From Fructobacillus durionis (GTDB lineage: Bacteria; Bacillota; Bacilli; Lactobacillales; Lactobacillaceae): a stretch of 64,000 nt of DNA. Made by a program: the position numbers and the translations under genes. Where the stretch lies: the NCBI RefSeq assembly GCF_900112405.1, contig NZ_FOLI01000005.1, forward strand, positions 1 through 64,000. The letters run 5' to 3'. Below are positions 8,805 to 16,931 of the stretch, in pieces (positions within the stretch are counted from its first letter, which is position 1; each line of letters starts with the position of its first letter). Below the pieces are notes generated by a model that made no database searches, was not told where the DNA came from, and saw only the letters and a list, made by a program, of their open reading frames with translations.

Positions 8805-9217
8805 GGCTTTTTCTCCATTAAAATGGCGGTTTGACCGTCTTGGTAATAATTCGAGCGTTCATGGTACTGCTGAAAACCCATCTTCTCATAAATGTGCCGG
8901 GCGGCTAAGTTTCCCTCCGCGACTTCCAAAAAGAAGTGGTTATCGGCATACTCCTGTAAAAAGGTATTGAAAAGCACCTGGCCAATTCCTTGGCCCTGCC
9001 TACCCTTTACCACCGCTAAATCATAAATCTCAATCTCGTCTAGTACCTGACTAAAGGATATGAAAGCAGCCCCACTTCCGTCAATTAAATAACTTACTCG
9101 ACCAGCCGATAGCTGCTGAGCAATTAAATTGCGTGGCAAGGGATTATGCTGACCAAATGCCGATTCAGCAATTCCAGCAATCATTTCAAGGTCTTCATTT
9201 GTTGCTGCTCTAAGCAT
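8801..9217 (-). CDS. rimI: RimI-like ribosomal-protein/N-terminal GNAT acetyltransferase (second copy)
   Basis: 138 residues from the ATG at 9217 ([10 protein letters not shown]), which overlaps the stop of the previous gene in ATGCTTAG. A longer in-frame reading upstream would lie inside the previous gene. GNAT motifs: [18 protein letters not shown] (acetyl-CoA pyrophosphate loop) and [16 protein letters not shown], the RimI C-terminal signature. RimI acetylates ribosomal protein S18 in E. coli, and targets here are inferred. It sits between another RimI-like gene and tsaD and is translationally coupled to both. Confidence 0.85.
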   Translation of the reverse strand: MLRAATNEDLEMIAGIAESAFGQHNPLPRNLIAQQLSAGRVSYLIDGSGAAFISFSQVLDEIEIYDLAVVKGRQGQGIGQVLFNTFLQEYADNHFFLEVAEGNLAARHIYEKMGFQQYHERSNYYQDGQTAILMEKKP

Positions 9218-9767
9218 CAAGGTAGTCCACCATCGAAATCGCATCTTCCTTATTATCGATGTAGTAGTTCTCAATAACATCCTCAACGATGAAACCCAGT
9301 CGGTCATACAGGGCGAGAGCCCCTGTGTTTGAACGGCGGGCCTCCAAAGAAAGCTTTGGCAGGTTAATTTCCCAGGCCACCGCTTTAGCCGTGTTAATCA
9401 AATAAGAACCGACCTGACGGCCCTGCCAAACTGGCAAAACCGCAATGTTGGCAATGTGTAAATCGGGCACTTGTTCCCGGCGCACTAGGGCAATAAAGGC
9501 CACAACCTGATCACGCTTCGATGCCACCAAATAGAGGCGGTCCTTTTCCTGCGTTAGCTCGTGGTAAAAGTCCCGCGACACCCAGGGGGCGTAGCCGTTA
9601 TAGACCGCCTCTTGGATTGCTACCAACCCTGGAATATCGGCCACCGTTGCCAAACGCAACGTCAATACGTCACCATCAGCCGCCTCAAAGCGTTCTGTTG
9701 GAAAGTCAATCAGAGTCTGCGCGACAGGCTTTTCTTTTTTCTTCTTTTTCCTAAACTTCAAAAACAT
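9210..9767 (-). CDS. RimI-like GNAT acetyltransferase (first copy)
   Basis: 185 residues. A highly basic N-terminal stretch (KFRKKKKKEK, residues 4-13) precedes a GNAT domain with IANIAVLPVWQGRQVGSYL and LEARRSNTGALALYDRLGF. It is about 45 residues longer at the N-terminus than the second copy and much diverged from it. The basic tail could contact the ribosome or RNA, but that is inference. It starts 17 bases inside the end of tsaB. Confidence 0.8.
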   Translation of the reverse strand: MFLKFRKKKKKEKPVAQTLIDFPTERFEAADGDVLTLRLATVADIPGLVAIQEAVYNGYAPWVSRDFYHELTQEKDRLYLVASKRDQVVAFIALVRREQVPDLHIANIAVLPVWQGRQVGSYLINTAKAVAWEINLPKLSLEARRSNTGALALYDRLGFIVEDVIENYYIDNKEDAISMVDYLDA

Positions 9768-10476
9768 AGGGCTTATCCAGTGGCTGACCTTGATGGGCTT
9801 TCTCCCAGTTCAATTCAGCCTGTGTCTTACGCAAGTAAGCAGGGGTCAAGTTTGCAACATCGTCAACCGGCTTAGCGGTCTTAGCTAGGTCCACTAAACC
9901 AGTACCATCAGGAAGTGAATCCTCTTCCGACAAAATGGTTAATGGCATCCGACCAAGCTCTTCTTCAATCATCTCTTCGAAGTGGCTTCCGTCTCCAACG
10001 ACTACAACCGGTTCGTTCATTTGGGCAACTAAGTGAAGAACTTCGTCGATTGGGTAGTGGCCATCTTCCAAGACCACTTTGTCGTCAATGTAAGCCCCGG
10101 CAAAGACGTTATCATTCCGGGCATCAAAGAGAGCCAAGACGATTTTCTTTTGGTTCCCCTGTAGTTGCACTTGACGGGCGATTGCCTGTAGTGAAGAGAT
10201 AGCTAGCAAAGGCTTCTTCAAGGTATCTGCCAGAACCTTTCCGACCGTTAAGCCAATCCGTAGTCCCGTGAAAGAACCAGGTCCCTTGGCGACCGCAATC
10301 TGGTCTAACTCATTCAAAGTCCAGCCTTCGTCCTTCATCAAATCCTTGACCGCTGGCAGCAAATCAATGGAGTGGTTCTTTGGTTTATTCGTTACAAAAG
10401 AGCCGAGAATCTCCCCGTTTTCAGCTAAGGCCACTAAGAGTGGTTGATTACTTGTATCAATTGCTAAAACTTTCAT
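9751..10476 (-). CDS. tsaB: tRNA threonylcarbamoyladenosine biosynthesis protein TsaB
   Basis: 241 residues from the ATG at 10476 (MKVLAIDTSN), which has GGAGG seven bases upstream. The N-terminal ASKH motif AIDTSNQPLLVAL and the block AVAKGPGSFTGLRIGLTVGKVLA are diagnostic. TsaB is the catalytically inactive paralogue that pairs with TsaD in t6A synthesis. It is the first gene of the unit and has its own promoter at 10510-10537. Confidence 0.93.
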   Translation of the reverse strand: MKVLAIDTSNQPLLVALAENGEILGSFVTNKPKNHSIDLLPAVKDLMKDEGWTLNELDQIAVAKGPGSFTGLRIGLTVGKVLADTLKKPLLAISSLQAIARQVQLQGNQKKIVLALFDARNDNVFAGAYIDDKVVLEDGHYPIDEVLHLVAQMNEPVVVVGDGSHFEEMIEEELGRMPLTILSEEDSLPDGTGLVDLAKTAKPVDDVANLTPAYLRKTQAELNWEKAHQGQPLDKPYVFEV

Positions 10477-10509
10477 AGGACCCTCCAAAAGCACTTTTCT
10501 ACTCTCTTT

Positions 10510-10537
10510 ATTTTACTAGAGTAAAACTTCTTTTCAA
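10510..10537 (-). promoter_or_regulatory. Promoter of the tsaB-rimI-rimI-tsaD unit
   Basis: On the minus strand, TTGAAA and TAAAAT are separated by 16 bases, about 34 bases upstream of tsaB and just after the ptsH terminator. Confidence 0.6.
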
Positions 10538-10540
10538 ATA

Positions 10541-10564
10541 AAAAAACCGCTCTTCGCGGTTTTA
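10541..10564 (-). terminator. Terminator of ptsH
   Basis: Stem AAAACCGC/GCGGTTTT with a 5-base loop and a T-run on the minus strand, about 30 bases after the ptsH stop. Confidence 0.85.
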
Positions 10565-10591
10565 ATGACCAAGAGGTCAACTTAAACAAAA

Positions 10592-10861
10592 TTACTTTGC
10601 CAAGCCTTCGTTGCGCATCACAGCTGATACGGCTTCGATTGCATCCTTAGCATCGTCACCATCGGCCTTGATCGTTACGTCTGCGCCATGGCCAACACCG
10701 AGTGACATAACACCCATGATGGACTTCAAGTTAACTTCCTTGCCTTGGTATGACAAAGTCACTTCAGATGAGAACTTTGAAGCAGCTTGCACCAACAAAG
10801 TTGCTGGACGTGCGTGGATACCTGTTTCTGAAATGATGTTAAATTCTTTTGTTTCTGCCAT
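10592..10861 (-). CDS. ptsH: Phosphocarrier protein HPr
   Basis: 89 residues, normal HPr length. [10 protein letters not shown] holds the catalytic His16 (His15 by usual numbering), and [11 protein letters not shown] holds the regulatory serine at 47 (usual Ser46) phosphorylated by HPr kinase. RBS AAAAGGAG. It stands alone: enzyme I (ptsI), which normally follows in the same operon, is absent and a terminator comes at once. Its promoter spacer contains a cre-like site. Both sites needed for PTS phosphotransfer and for CcpA co-regulation are intact, so at least the regulatory role with CcpA is likely. Confidence 0.95.
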   Translation of the reverse strand: MAETKEFNIISETGIHARPATLLVQAASKFSSEVTLSYQGKEVNLKSIMGVMSLGVGHGADVTIKADGDDAKDAIEAVSAVMRNEGLAK

Positions 10862-10901
10862 GTTTCTTTCTCCTTTTGGAAAAGTCTTATTTCACAACTT
10901 A

Positions 10902-10930
10902 AGTTTATCAAAGCGCTTACAAAATAGCAA
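10902..10930 (-). promoter_or_regulatory. ptsH promoter with cre-like site in the spacer
   Basis: On the minus strand, TTGCTA and TAAACT are separated by 17 bases (10908-10924). TGTAAGCGCTTTGA at 10908-10921 matches the catabolite-responsive element pattern TGWAANCGNTNWCA at nearly every position and fills the spacer. CcpA bound there would block RNA polymerase. Confidence 0.65.
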
Positions 10931-10932
10931 GA

Positions 10933-11958
10933 TTATTCGCTCTCAGGCCCTTGAAAAAGCCGTCCACCCGACGCTTTGGCCAATCGATTATTGTACGCTT
11001 TACCGAGACCAATTTCTGGCATTGATTCGACATAAATTTTTTCAATTTCCGGTACGTCATCAAAGAAACGCAAACCGGCAAACAAATTCTCCGAAGCCTG
11101 GTTTAGATTTTCACCAAGCGACCAGGAAGGCTGGTCAGCATTCTTCAATTGCTTCAAGAGTGCTTCGTCAGCCATCACAGCGTCGTTTTCGCCAAGCTTT
11201 GTTTGCAAGTCGTCCCAATCGAGTGGGTCAAAGACGTAAACGTCTTTATCTGGCGCATAGTGACGGTATTTCATACCGGGTGCCTTCGGTGCCTGGTCGT
11301 CAGCAATGGACTTGGTGCTTGTCGCATCGGCAACTTCAACTCCGAGAACCTTTTGTAGTTCTTCTTGAGTGACCGCACCTGTACGCAAAATCGTTGGCGT
11401 CTTAGCGGTTAAATCAATAACCGTTGACTCCACCCCAACCTGGGTTGGCCCATCATCAACAATTCCCGCAATTTTACCAGCCATATCGTGCTTAACATGA
11501 GCGGCCGTGGTTGGTGAAGGCTTACCAGACGTATTCGCCGATGGTCCAACGATTGGGAAGCCTGCCTGACGAATCAAAGCACGGGTCACCTCGTTTTCAG
11601 GCATCCGGATAGCTGCCGTTTGCAGACCACCCGTGACGAGCATGGAAACCATCCCCTCTTTAATTGGCAGAATCATGGTTAATGACCCTGGCCAAAAGGC
11701 GGCCATTAATTGCTTAGCCTGGTCTGTAATCTGGACATATGGCGCAATCTGTTCAACATCCCCAACTGTCATAATTAAAGGATTGTCGGCAGGTCGTCCC
11801 TTCGCCGCAAAGACTTTTCCAACCGCTTCATCATTGGTTGCATCAGCCCCCAAACCGTAAACCGTTTCTGTTGGAAAGGCCACCACTTCGCCAGCCTGCA
11901 AAAGTCGCGCTGCTTGGGCGATATCTTCTTCTGTGTTCATTAAATAATTAGTTTGCAT
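10933..11958 (-). CDS. tsaC: L-threonylcarbamoyladenylate synthase (Sua5/TsaC)
   Basis: About 341 residues, the long Sua5 form. The N-terminal YrdC domain shows GEVVAFPTETVYGLGADA, KGRPADNPLI and VGPSANTSGKPSPT. The C-terminal Sua5 domain (about 225-341) begins after APGMKYRHYAP. It makes threonylcarbamoyl-AMP from threonine, bicarbonate and ATP for t6A modification by TsaB/TsaD, encoded about 1 kb away. The ATG at 11958 overlaps the end of prmC. A TTG one codon earlier is also in frame. Confidence 0.93.
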   Translation of the reverse strand: MQTNYLMNTEEDIAQAARLLQAGEVVAFPTETVYGLGADATNDEAVGKVFAAKGRPADNPLIMTVGDVEQIAPYVQITDQAKQLMAAFWPGSLTMILPIKEGMVSMLVTGGLQTAAIRMPENEVTRALIRQAGFPIVGPSANTSGKPSPTTAAHVKHDMAGKIAGIVDDGPTQVGVESTVIDLTAKTPTILRTGAVTQEELQKVLGVEVADATSTKSIADDQAPKAPGMKYRHYAPDKDVYVFDPLDWDDLQTKLGENDAVMADEALLKQLKNADQPSWSLGENLNQASENLFAGLRFFDDVPEIEKIYVESMPEIGLGKAYNNRLAKASGGRLFQGPESE

Positions 11959-12931
11959 CAACTTGTACTCGAATCATTCGGTCTAAGCCGGCCAAGTCTT
12001 TTTTCAGGTCAACCTGGGCTTGTGGCAGTGCGTCTTGGAATATTTTCAGGAGGGCGGGTCCCTGGTCGTAGCCAATTTCAAAGTAGGCCCGGCCATGTTC
12101 ATTCAAATGGTCCGCCAGCTGCTTGGCCATCTGTTTATAAAGCGCCAAACCTTGGTCATCTGCATAGAGCGCCAAGTCTGGTTCATAAGCCACAACGGAT
12201 TCGTCCATCTCATCCTGACCATCCCGACGAATGTAGGGTGGGTTGGAAACAATGATGTCGAAGCGTTGTCCTGCAACCGCAGAGAATAGGTCTGACTCAA
12301 TCAAGCCAACCCGGTCCTGCAGATTTAACTTCTTCCGATTTTCCCAGGCAACCGCTAAAGCATCACGGGAAATATCAGCTGCGGTTACAGAAAGCTTAGG
12401 CTGTTCAGCCGCAATAGTCAAGGCAATCGCACCAGACCCGGTCCCAACGTCTAACAAGCTGGGACGTTCAACTAGCAAAGGCTCTTTCTTAAAATCGGCT
12501 AGCACCCAGTCAACCAAGAGTTCGGTTTCCGGCCTTGGAATTAAAACCCGTTCGTCAACGAAAAAGTCACGCCCGTAAAAAGGTGCTTCCCCGATCACAT
12601 ACTGAGCTGGACGACCCTTTAACAATCCAGCAACCCATGTTGGCCAGCGTTCCGCCAGCCATTCCGGCATGACACGGGTTAGGTTCGCCCGGAGCATACC
12701 GTAGTTTACCTTCAAGGCACCGGTCAATAAAAAGTCAATGTTATCCATGGACTCTTCTTCATCCAAGCCCGCTGCGGTTAACTCCGCCAAAGCCCACTTA
12801 CGGGCTTCTAGCAAAGAAATCTTTGGCTTAGAAGAGCCCTGATAGGCTGAAGAGCGACCAACCTGGTGGTCGAACCGCCCTATCCCTGTTTCGTTTAACT
12901 CGGGCATCCGGTCTTTCATTTCATCGACCAT
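11948..12931 (-). CDS. prmC: Release factor glutamine methyltransferase PrmC
   Basis: 327 residues. Motifs: LIPRPETELLVDW, the SAM site LLDVGTGSGAIAL and the catalytic NPPYI. It methylates the GGQ glutamine of release factors, and its neighbour prfA is a substrate. The N-terminus carries about 35-40 extra residues (charged, [14 protein letters not shown]) relative to the ~280-residue norm. The ATG overlaps the prfA stop (TGATG), so the long form is likely coupled to prfA, although start codons at residues 5 and 9 are possible. Confidence 0.94.
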   Translation of the reverse strand: MVDEMKDRMPELNETGIGRFDHQVGRSSAYQGSSKPKISLLEARKWALAELTAAGLDEEESMDNIDFLLTGALKVNYGMLRANLTRVMPEWLAERWPTWVAGLLKGRPAQYVIGEAPFYGRDFFVDERVLIPRPETELLVDWVLADFKKEPLLVERPSLLDVGTGSGAIALTIAAEQPKLSVTAADISRDALAVAWENRKKLNLQDRVGLIESDLFSAVAGQRFDIIVSNPPYIRRDGQDEMDESVVAYEPDLALYADDQGLALYKQMAKQLADHLNEHGRAYFEIGYDQGPALLKIFQDALPQAQVDLKKDLAGLDRMIRVQVDAN

Positions 12932-14010
12932 CAGTTTTCGTTTAAGGCAGCCAACTTCGCTGTCTGTTCGGCCAATACCAAGGCATCAATGATTTCACCC
13001 AAATCACCGGCAATGATTCGGTCTAACTTGTTCAAAGTCAAGCCGATTCGGTGGTCCGTCACACGGTTTTGAGGATAGTTGTATGTACGAATACGTTCCG
13101 AACGGTCACCAGAACCAACCGCTGTCTTACGCTGTTCGGCATATTCTGCCTGGTTTTCCTGGGCGAAATGGTCGTAAATACGAGCGTTCAAAATCTTCCA
13201 AGCCTTAGCACGGTTCTGCTGCTGTGAACGTTCATCCTGCATGGCAACGGTAATACCCGTTGGTTCGTGGGTCAGACGGATGGCAGATGAAGTCTTGTTA
13301 ACGTGCTGGCCACCAGCACCAGAAGCGCGGTAAACGTCTTCACGAACATCCTTTGGATCAATCAAGCCTTCGGCATCGACTTCTTCGAATTCAGGCATGA
13401 CCCCGACGGTAGCAGTTGAAGTATGCACACGACCCTGTGTTTCGGTCTTTGGCACACGCTGAACACGATGAGCGCCTGATTCGAACTTCAGCTTAGAAAA
13501 GACTTTATCACCGGAAATCATGCAGGCCACTTCTTTATACCCGCCAACTTCGGTCGTCGTCTCATCAATAATTTGAAGACTCCAGCCCTGGTTTTCAGCA
13601 TAACGGCGGTACATACCAAGAAGGTCGGCCGCAAAGAGTGAGGACTCATCCCCACCGGCAGCACCACGAATTTCCATGATGATGTTCTTATCATCATTTT
13701 CATCCTTAGGGAGCATCAAAATCTTAAGCTTTTCTTCCAGTTCTTCCTTTTCAGGCTTTAAGTTGGACAAGTCCTCCTTGGCCAACTCGTCCATCTCAGG
13801 GTCACCGAGCATCGATTCAGCATCTTCAATACCCGAAATCACATCTTGGTAGCGCTTATAGGTTTCGACCGTTTCACGAATCTGTCCGGCTTCCTTTGAC
13901 AGTTGCATGTAATTTTGTGAGTCGGCCATCACGTCAGGATCAGCCAACATTTGATTCAATTCATCATAGCGGTCAACGACCGATTGGATTTGTGCAAAAA
14001 TCGGATCCAT
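12931..14010 (-). CDS. prfA: Peptide chain release factor 1
   Basis: 359 residues, standard RF1 length. The peptidyl-hydrolysis motif GGQHVN is in domain 3, and the stop-codon-reading tripeptide region reads [14 protein letters not shown] (P-x-T form, here PKT). It recognises UAA and UAG. It is part of a tdk-prfA-prmC-tsaC unit with overlapping stop/start codons at both ends. Confidence 0.97.
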   Translation of the reverse strand: MDPIFAQIQSVVDRYDELNQMLADPDVMADSQNYMQLSKEAGQIRETVETYKRYQDVISGIEDAESMLGDPEMDELAKEDLSNLKPEKEELEEKLKILMLPKDENDDKNIIMEIRGAAGGDESSLFAADLLGMYRRYAENQGWSLQIIDETTTEVGGYKEVACMISGDKVFSKLKFESGAHRVQRVPKTETQGRVHTSTATVGVMPEFEEVDAEGLIDPKDVREDVYRASGAGGQHVNKTSSAIRLTHEPTGITVAMQDERSQQQNRAKAWKILNARIYDHFAQENQAEYAEQRKTAVGSGDRSERIRTYNYPQNRVTDHRIGLTLNKLDRIIAGDLGEIIDALVLAEQTAKLAALNEN

Positions 14011-14618
14011 TATTTGTCTCCTTGTTCTTCAAGCATCGTTAAATCTGGGTTGTGCCAGTGTTTACGGCAGACGGGTTTATACATCTCATCGCCACCGATT
14101 TGAACCTGGGCCCCCTCGTACTGGGGCTTTCCATCAGTAAAGCGTAACTGAGTGGTTGCCTTGCGACCACAGAAAGAACAAATCGTTTTCATTTCTTCCA
14201 GCTTGTCGGCCACTTCAATTAGGCGCTTTGCCCCCTCAAATAACTGGTTAAAAGCATCGTTTTTCAAGCCAAAAGTCATGACCGGAACATTTAGTTCATC
14301 AACCACACGGGCCAGTTGGTCCACCTGCTCTGGTTCTAAGAACTGGGCTTCGTCAATTAAAACGGCTGAAAAGCTGGGCGTCTTTTCACCTTGAACAGTC
14401 TCAAAGAGATTTTCGTCTGGATGAATGACCTGGGCGTCGCGTGATAGTCCAATCCGGCTCGTCACCTTTCCAACACCAAAGCGATCATCGACCAAGGGGG
14501 TCATCACTAAGACCTCTTTCCCCTGCGATTCATAGTTGTGTGCGACCTTTAAAATTTCGATTGATTTACCAGAGCCCATTGCCCCGTATTCAAAGTATAA
14601 TTGCGCCAAAATACTCAC
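14010..14618 (-). CDS. tdk: Thymidine kinase
   Basis: 202 residues from the GTG at 14618 ([12 protein letters not shown]), which is preceded by an AAGGGAAAAA ribosome site. Longer readings lack one. Walker A is GAMGSGKS, the Walker B-like DEAQF follows, and a C-terminal zinc site is visible (CSFCG, then VCRKHW). It phosphorylates thymidine in nucleotide salvage. It is first gene of the unit that continues into prfA. Confidence 0.94.
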   Translation of the reverse strand: MSILAQLYFEYGAMGSGKSIEILKVAHNYESQGKEVLVMTPLVDDRFGVGKVTSRIGLSRDAQVIHPDENLFETVQGEKTPSFSAVLIDEAQFLEPEQVDQLARVVDELNVPVMTFGLKNDAFNQLFEGAKRLIEVADKLEEMKTICSFCGRKATTQLRFTDGKPQYEGAQVQIGGDEMYKPVCRKHWHNPDLTMLEEQGDK

Positions 14619-14709
14619 CGTTTTTCCCTTGTTTATCCTATATAGTATAGCAATTTTTACTTCTTCTGACGATGGGCCAGACCAATTTATCAAAAACAGT
14701 TCGGCTCGT

Positions 14710-14718
14710 GGTAAAATA
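14710..14718 (+). promoter_or_regulatory. Extended -10 promoter element for murT-gatD
   Basis: TGGTAAAAT is an extended -10 (TGn plus TAAAAT) about 25 bases upstream of the murT ATG. No convincing -35 is seen, as expected for an extended -10 promoter. AGGAGGG serves as ribosome site. Confidence 0.5.
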
Positions 14719-14743
14719 GGGCTTTAGAAAAGGAGGGCGGTTC

Positions 14744-16102
14744 ATGTCTTTGAAAAGCCAATTGGCCAAGTTCACGGCCCAATCATCGCACTTTATTCTG
14801 CACGATATTCTAAAACGAGGTGGTACCTCACTTCCTGGAAAGCTTGCCGTTGCCATCGACCCCGATATTCTATCAGCACTATCCGCTGACTTTGACCTGG
14901 TGGTCGTAACCGGAACAAACGGTAAGACGTTGACCACGGCGTTAACCACCCGTATTCTGCGGGCCGGTGGCTACACGGTCATCACGAACCCATCCGGTTC
15001 CAACATGGTCCAGGGGATTGCTGGCACTTTGCTAACAACTAAGGTCAAGCCATCCCCAAATGGTAAGAAGCCGGTGGCCGTCTTAGAAGTTGATGAAGCC
15101 AACGTTTTGTCACTTTCAAAGGCCATTCAGCCCAAGTACTTCGTCTTGACCAACATCTTCCGCGACCAAATGGATCGTTACGGCGAAATCTATACCACTT
15201 ATCAAAAGATTGTCGATGGTATTCAGGTTGCCCCCGATGCCAAAGTCATTACCAACGCGGATTCACCAATCTTCGCCCGTGGTGACTTCAAGAACGGACG
15301 TCTCTACTATGGTTTTGACAATGTGAAGCATGACGACTACCAGGACTTGAAGGCACCCAACAATACCGACGGTATTTTGAGCCCAACCGACAACTCCGTC
15401 CTCCACTACAACTTCATTACCTACGCTAACCTTGGTAAGTACTTCTCAGTTACTGACGACTTCAAGCGTCCAGAGCTAAACACAGCGGTAACGGAAGTAT
15501 CAGAATTGACACCAAAGTTCTCCCGCTTTTCAATTGATGGCCAGCCGCTGCGAATTGAAATCGGTGGTTTGTACAACATCTACAATGCTTTGGCCGCCTA
15601 CGCGGTCGGTAAGGCCTTTGATGTTAGCCCAGCCGAAATGAAGGCAGCCTTTGAAGAAAACAAGCAAATCTTTGGTCGCCAGGAATCACTAAAGATTGGT
15701 GACAAGGACTTAACCATCCTACTTATCAAGAACCCGGTTGGAACTAACACGGTTATCGACATGATGGAAACAGAAAAGGATCCATTTACCCTGATTACCA
15801 TGCTAAACGCCAACTACGCCGATGGTATCGATACCTCTTGGATTTGGGACGCCGAGTTTGAACGTCTTCACGATAGCAAGCTAAAAGCCGTTATGACTGG
15901 TGGTGAACGTTATAAGGACATCACCGTCCGTTTGAAGATGGCCGACTTTACCATCCAAGAAACCTTCCCAAAGACCGAAGAAATCATTCAGGCCATTGAA
16001 AAGGCGCCAACCGATAAGGTTTACCTGGCTGCAACCTACACGGCCATGCTTCAAGTTCGTGCCGTTCTACGCGAAAAGGGCTACATCAAGGAGGAATTCT
16101 AA
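14744..16102 (+). CDS. murT: Lipid II isoglutaminyl synthase subunit MurT, without zinc-ribbon cysteines
   Basis: 452 residues, Mur-ligase fold. ATP loop GTNGKTLT at 57-64, then EVDEANV, LTNIFRDQMDRYGE and the C-terminal DUF1727 domain with KNPVGTN. With GatD it amidates the D-Glu of lipid II to D-iso-Gln. Typical MurT has a four-cysteine zinc ribbon inserted in the central domain. Here the matching region (about residues 205-245) keeps the flanking HYNFITYANLGKY but has no cysteine, and the whole protein has none. It ends in TAATG, coupled to gatD with AAGGAGG just upstream. Confidence 0.93.
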   Translation: MSLKSQLAKFTAQSSHFILHDILKRGGTSLPGKLAVAIDPDILSALSADFDLVVVTGTNGKTLTTALTTRILRAGGYTVITNPSGSNMVQGIAGTLLTTKVKPSPNGKKPVAVLEVDEANVLSLSKAIQPKYFVLTNIFRDQMDRYGEIYTTYQKIVDGIQVAPDAKVITNADSPIFARGDFKNGRLYYGFDNVKHDDYQDLKAPNNTDGILSPTDNSVLHYNFITYANLGKYFSVTDDFKRPELNTAVTEVSELTPKFSRFSIDGQPLRIEIGGLYNIYNALAAYAVGKAFDVSPAEMKAAFEENKQIFGRQESLKIGDKDLTILLIKNPVGTNTVIDMMETEKDPFTLITMLNANYADGIDTSWIWDAEFERLHDSKLKAVMTGGERYKDITVRLKMADFTIQETFPKTEEIIQAIEKAPTDKVYLAATYTAMLQVRAVLREKGYIKEEF

Positions 16103-16833
16103 TGGCTGACTACACACTTTCTCTTGCCCACCTCTACGGTGACTTAATGAACACCTACGGCGATTATGGCAACATTATTGCCCTCCGCTACTACGCCAAA
16201 CAAATTGGCGTAACGGTTGATGACCAACTCGTTTCCCTTGGCGATACTTTTGATTCCAAGGCATACGACTTTGCCCTCTTCGGTGGTGGACAGGATTACG
16301 AAGAAACCATCGTTGCCCACGATCTCGTTGGTAAAAAAGAGGCCTTAAAGGAATACATCGAAAACGATGGCCCCCTTTTGGCAGTCTGTGGTGGTTACCA
16401 ACTGCTTGGTCACTACATGGAGATGGCTGATGGTACTCAGGTCGATGGTATTAGCGTCATGGATCACTACACAACCAACATGACGGACGACTCCGTTACA
16501 GTTGATAAAGGTGCCCGTTTGACCGGAAACATCGAAATCAAGAACAACGAAACCGGCGAAATTTACCACGGCTTTGAAAACCACCAGGGTCGCACCTTCC
16601 TTGGTAAGGGAGAAAAGGCCCTCGGAACCGTTGTTTACGGTAAGGGAAACAACGGTATGGATAAGACCGAAGGCGTGATTTACCACAACGTCTTTGGGAC
16701 TTACTTCCACGGTCCAATCCTAACCCGTAACGGAAACCTTGCTAAGCGCCTCTTAGCGACCGCACTCGAACGTAAGTATCCTGATGTTAACTGGTCTAAT
16801 AAGTTAGCTCAGGTGCAAGCTGAGAGTTTCTAA
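16102..16833 (+). CDS. gatD: Lipid II isoglutaminyl synthase glutaminase subunit GatD
   Basis: 243 residues, class I glutamine amidotransferase of the CobB/CobQ type. The nucleophile is Cys96 in LLAVCGGYQLLG and the catalytic His is 203 in GTYFHGPI. LYGDLMNTYGDYGNI is the typical N-terminus. It supplies ammonia from glutamine to MurT. Its start overlaps the murT stop by one base, as in other Gram-positives. Confidence 0.95.
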   Translation: MADYTLSLAHLYGDLMNTYGDYGNIIALRYYAKQIGVTVDDQLVSLGDTFDSKAYDFALFGGGQDYEETIVAHDLVGKKEALKEYIENDGPLLAVCGGYQLLGHYMEMADGTQVDGISVMDHYTTNMTDDSVTVDKGARLTGNIEIKNNETGEIYHGFENHQGRTFLGKGEKALGTVVYGKGNNGMDKTEGVIYHNVFGTYFHGPILTRNGNLAKRLLATALERKYPDVNWSNKLAQVQAESF

Positions 16834-16843
16834 GACGAATATC

Positions 16844-16873
16844 AAGCAATGACTAAGGTCATTGCTTTTTTAA
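16844..16873 (+). terminator. Terminator of murT-gatD
   Basis: Stem AAGCAATGAC/GTCATTGCTT, loop TAAG, T-run on the + strand. Confidence 0.9.
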
Positions 16874-16890
16874 TAGACAAAATCCACATA

Positions 16891-16924
16891 AAAAGACCGC
16901 CATCAAACAATGGCGGTCTTTTAT
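16891..16924 (-). terminator. Terminator of the kimA-like gene
   Basis: Stem AAAAGACCGCCAT/ATGGCGGTCTTTT, 6-base loop, directly after the stop codon on the minus strand. Confidence 0.88.
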
Positions 16925-16931
16925 ATAATCC

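Noticed and set aside
13440-13480. PKT instead of PAT/PVT in RF1 as a sign of altered stop-codon reading
   Set aside because: The middle residue of the P-x-T motif varies among bacterial RF1 proteins (Bacillus has PET), so this is normal.
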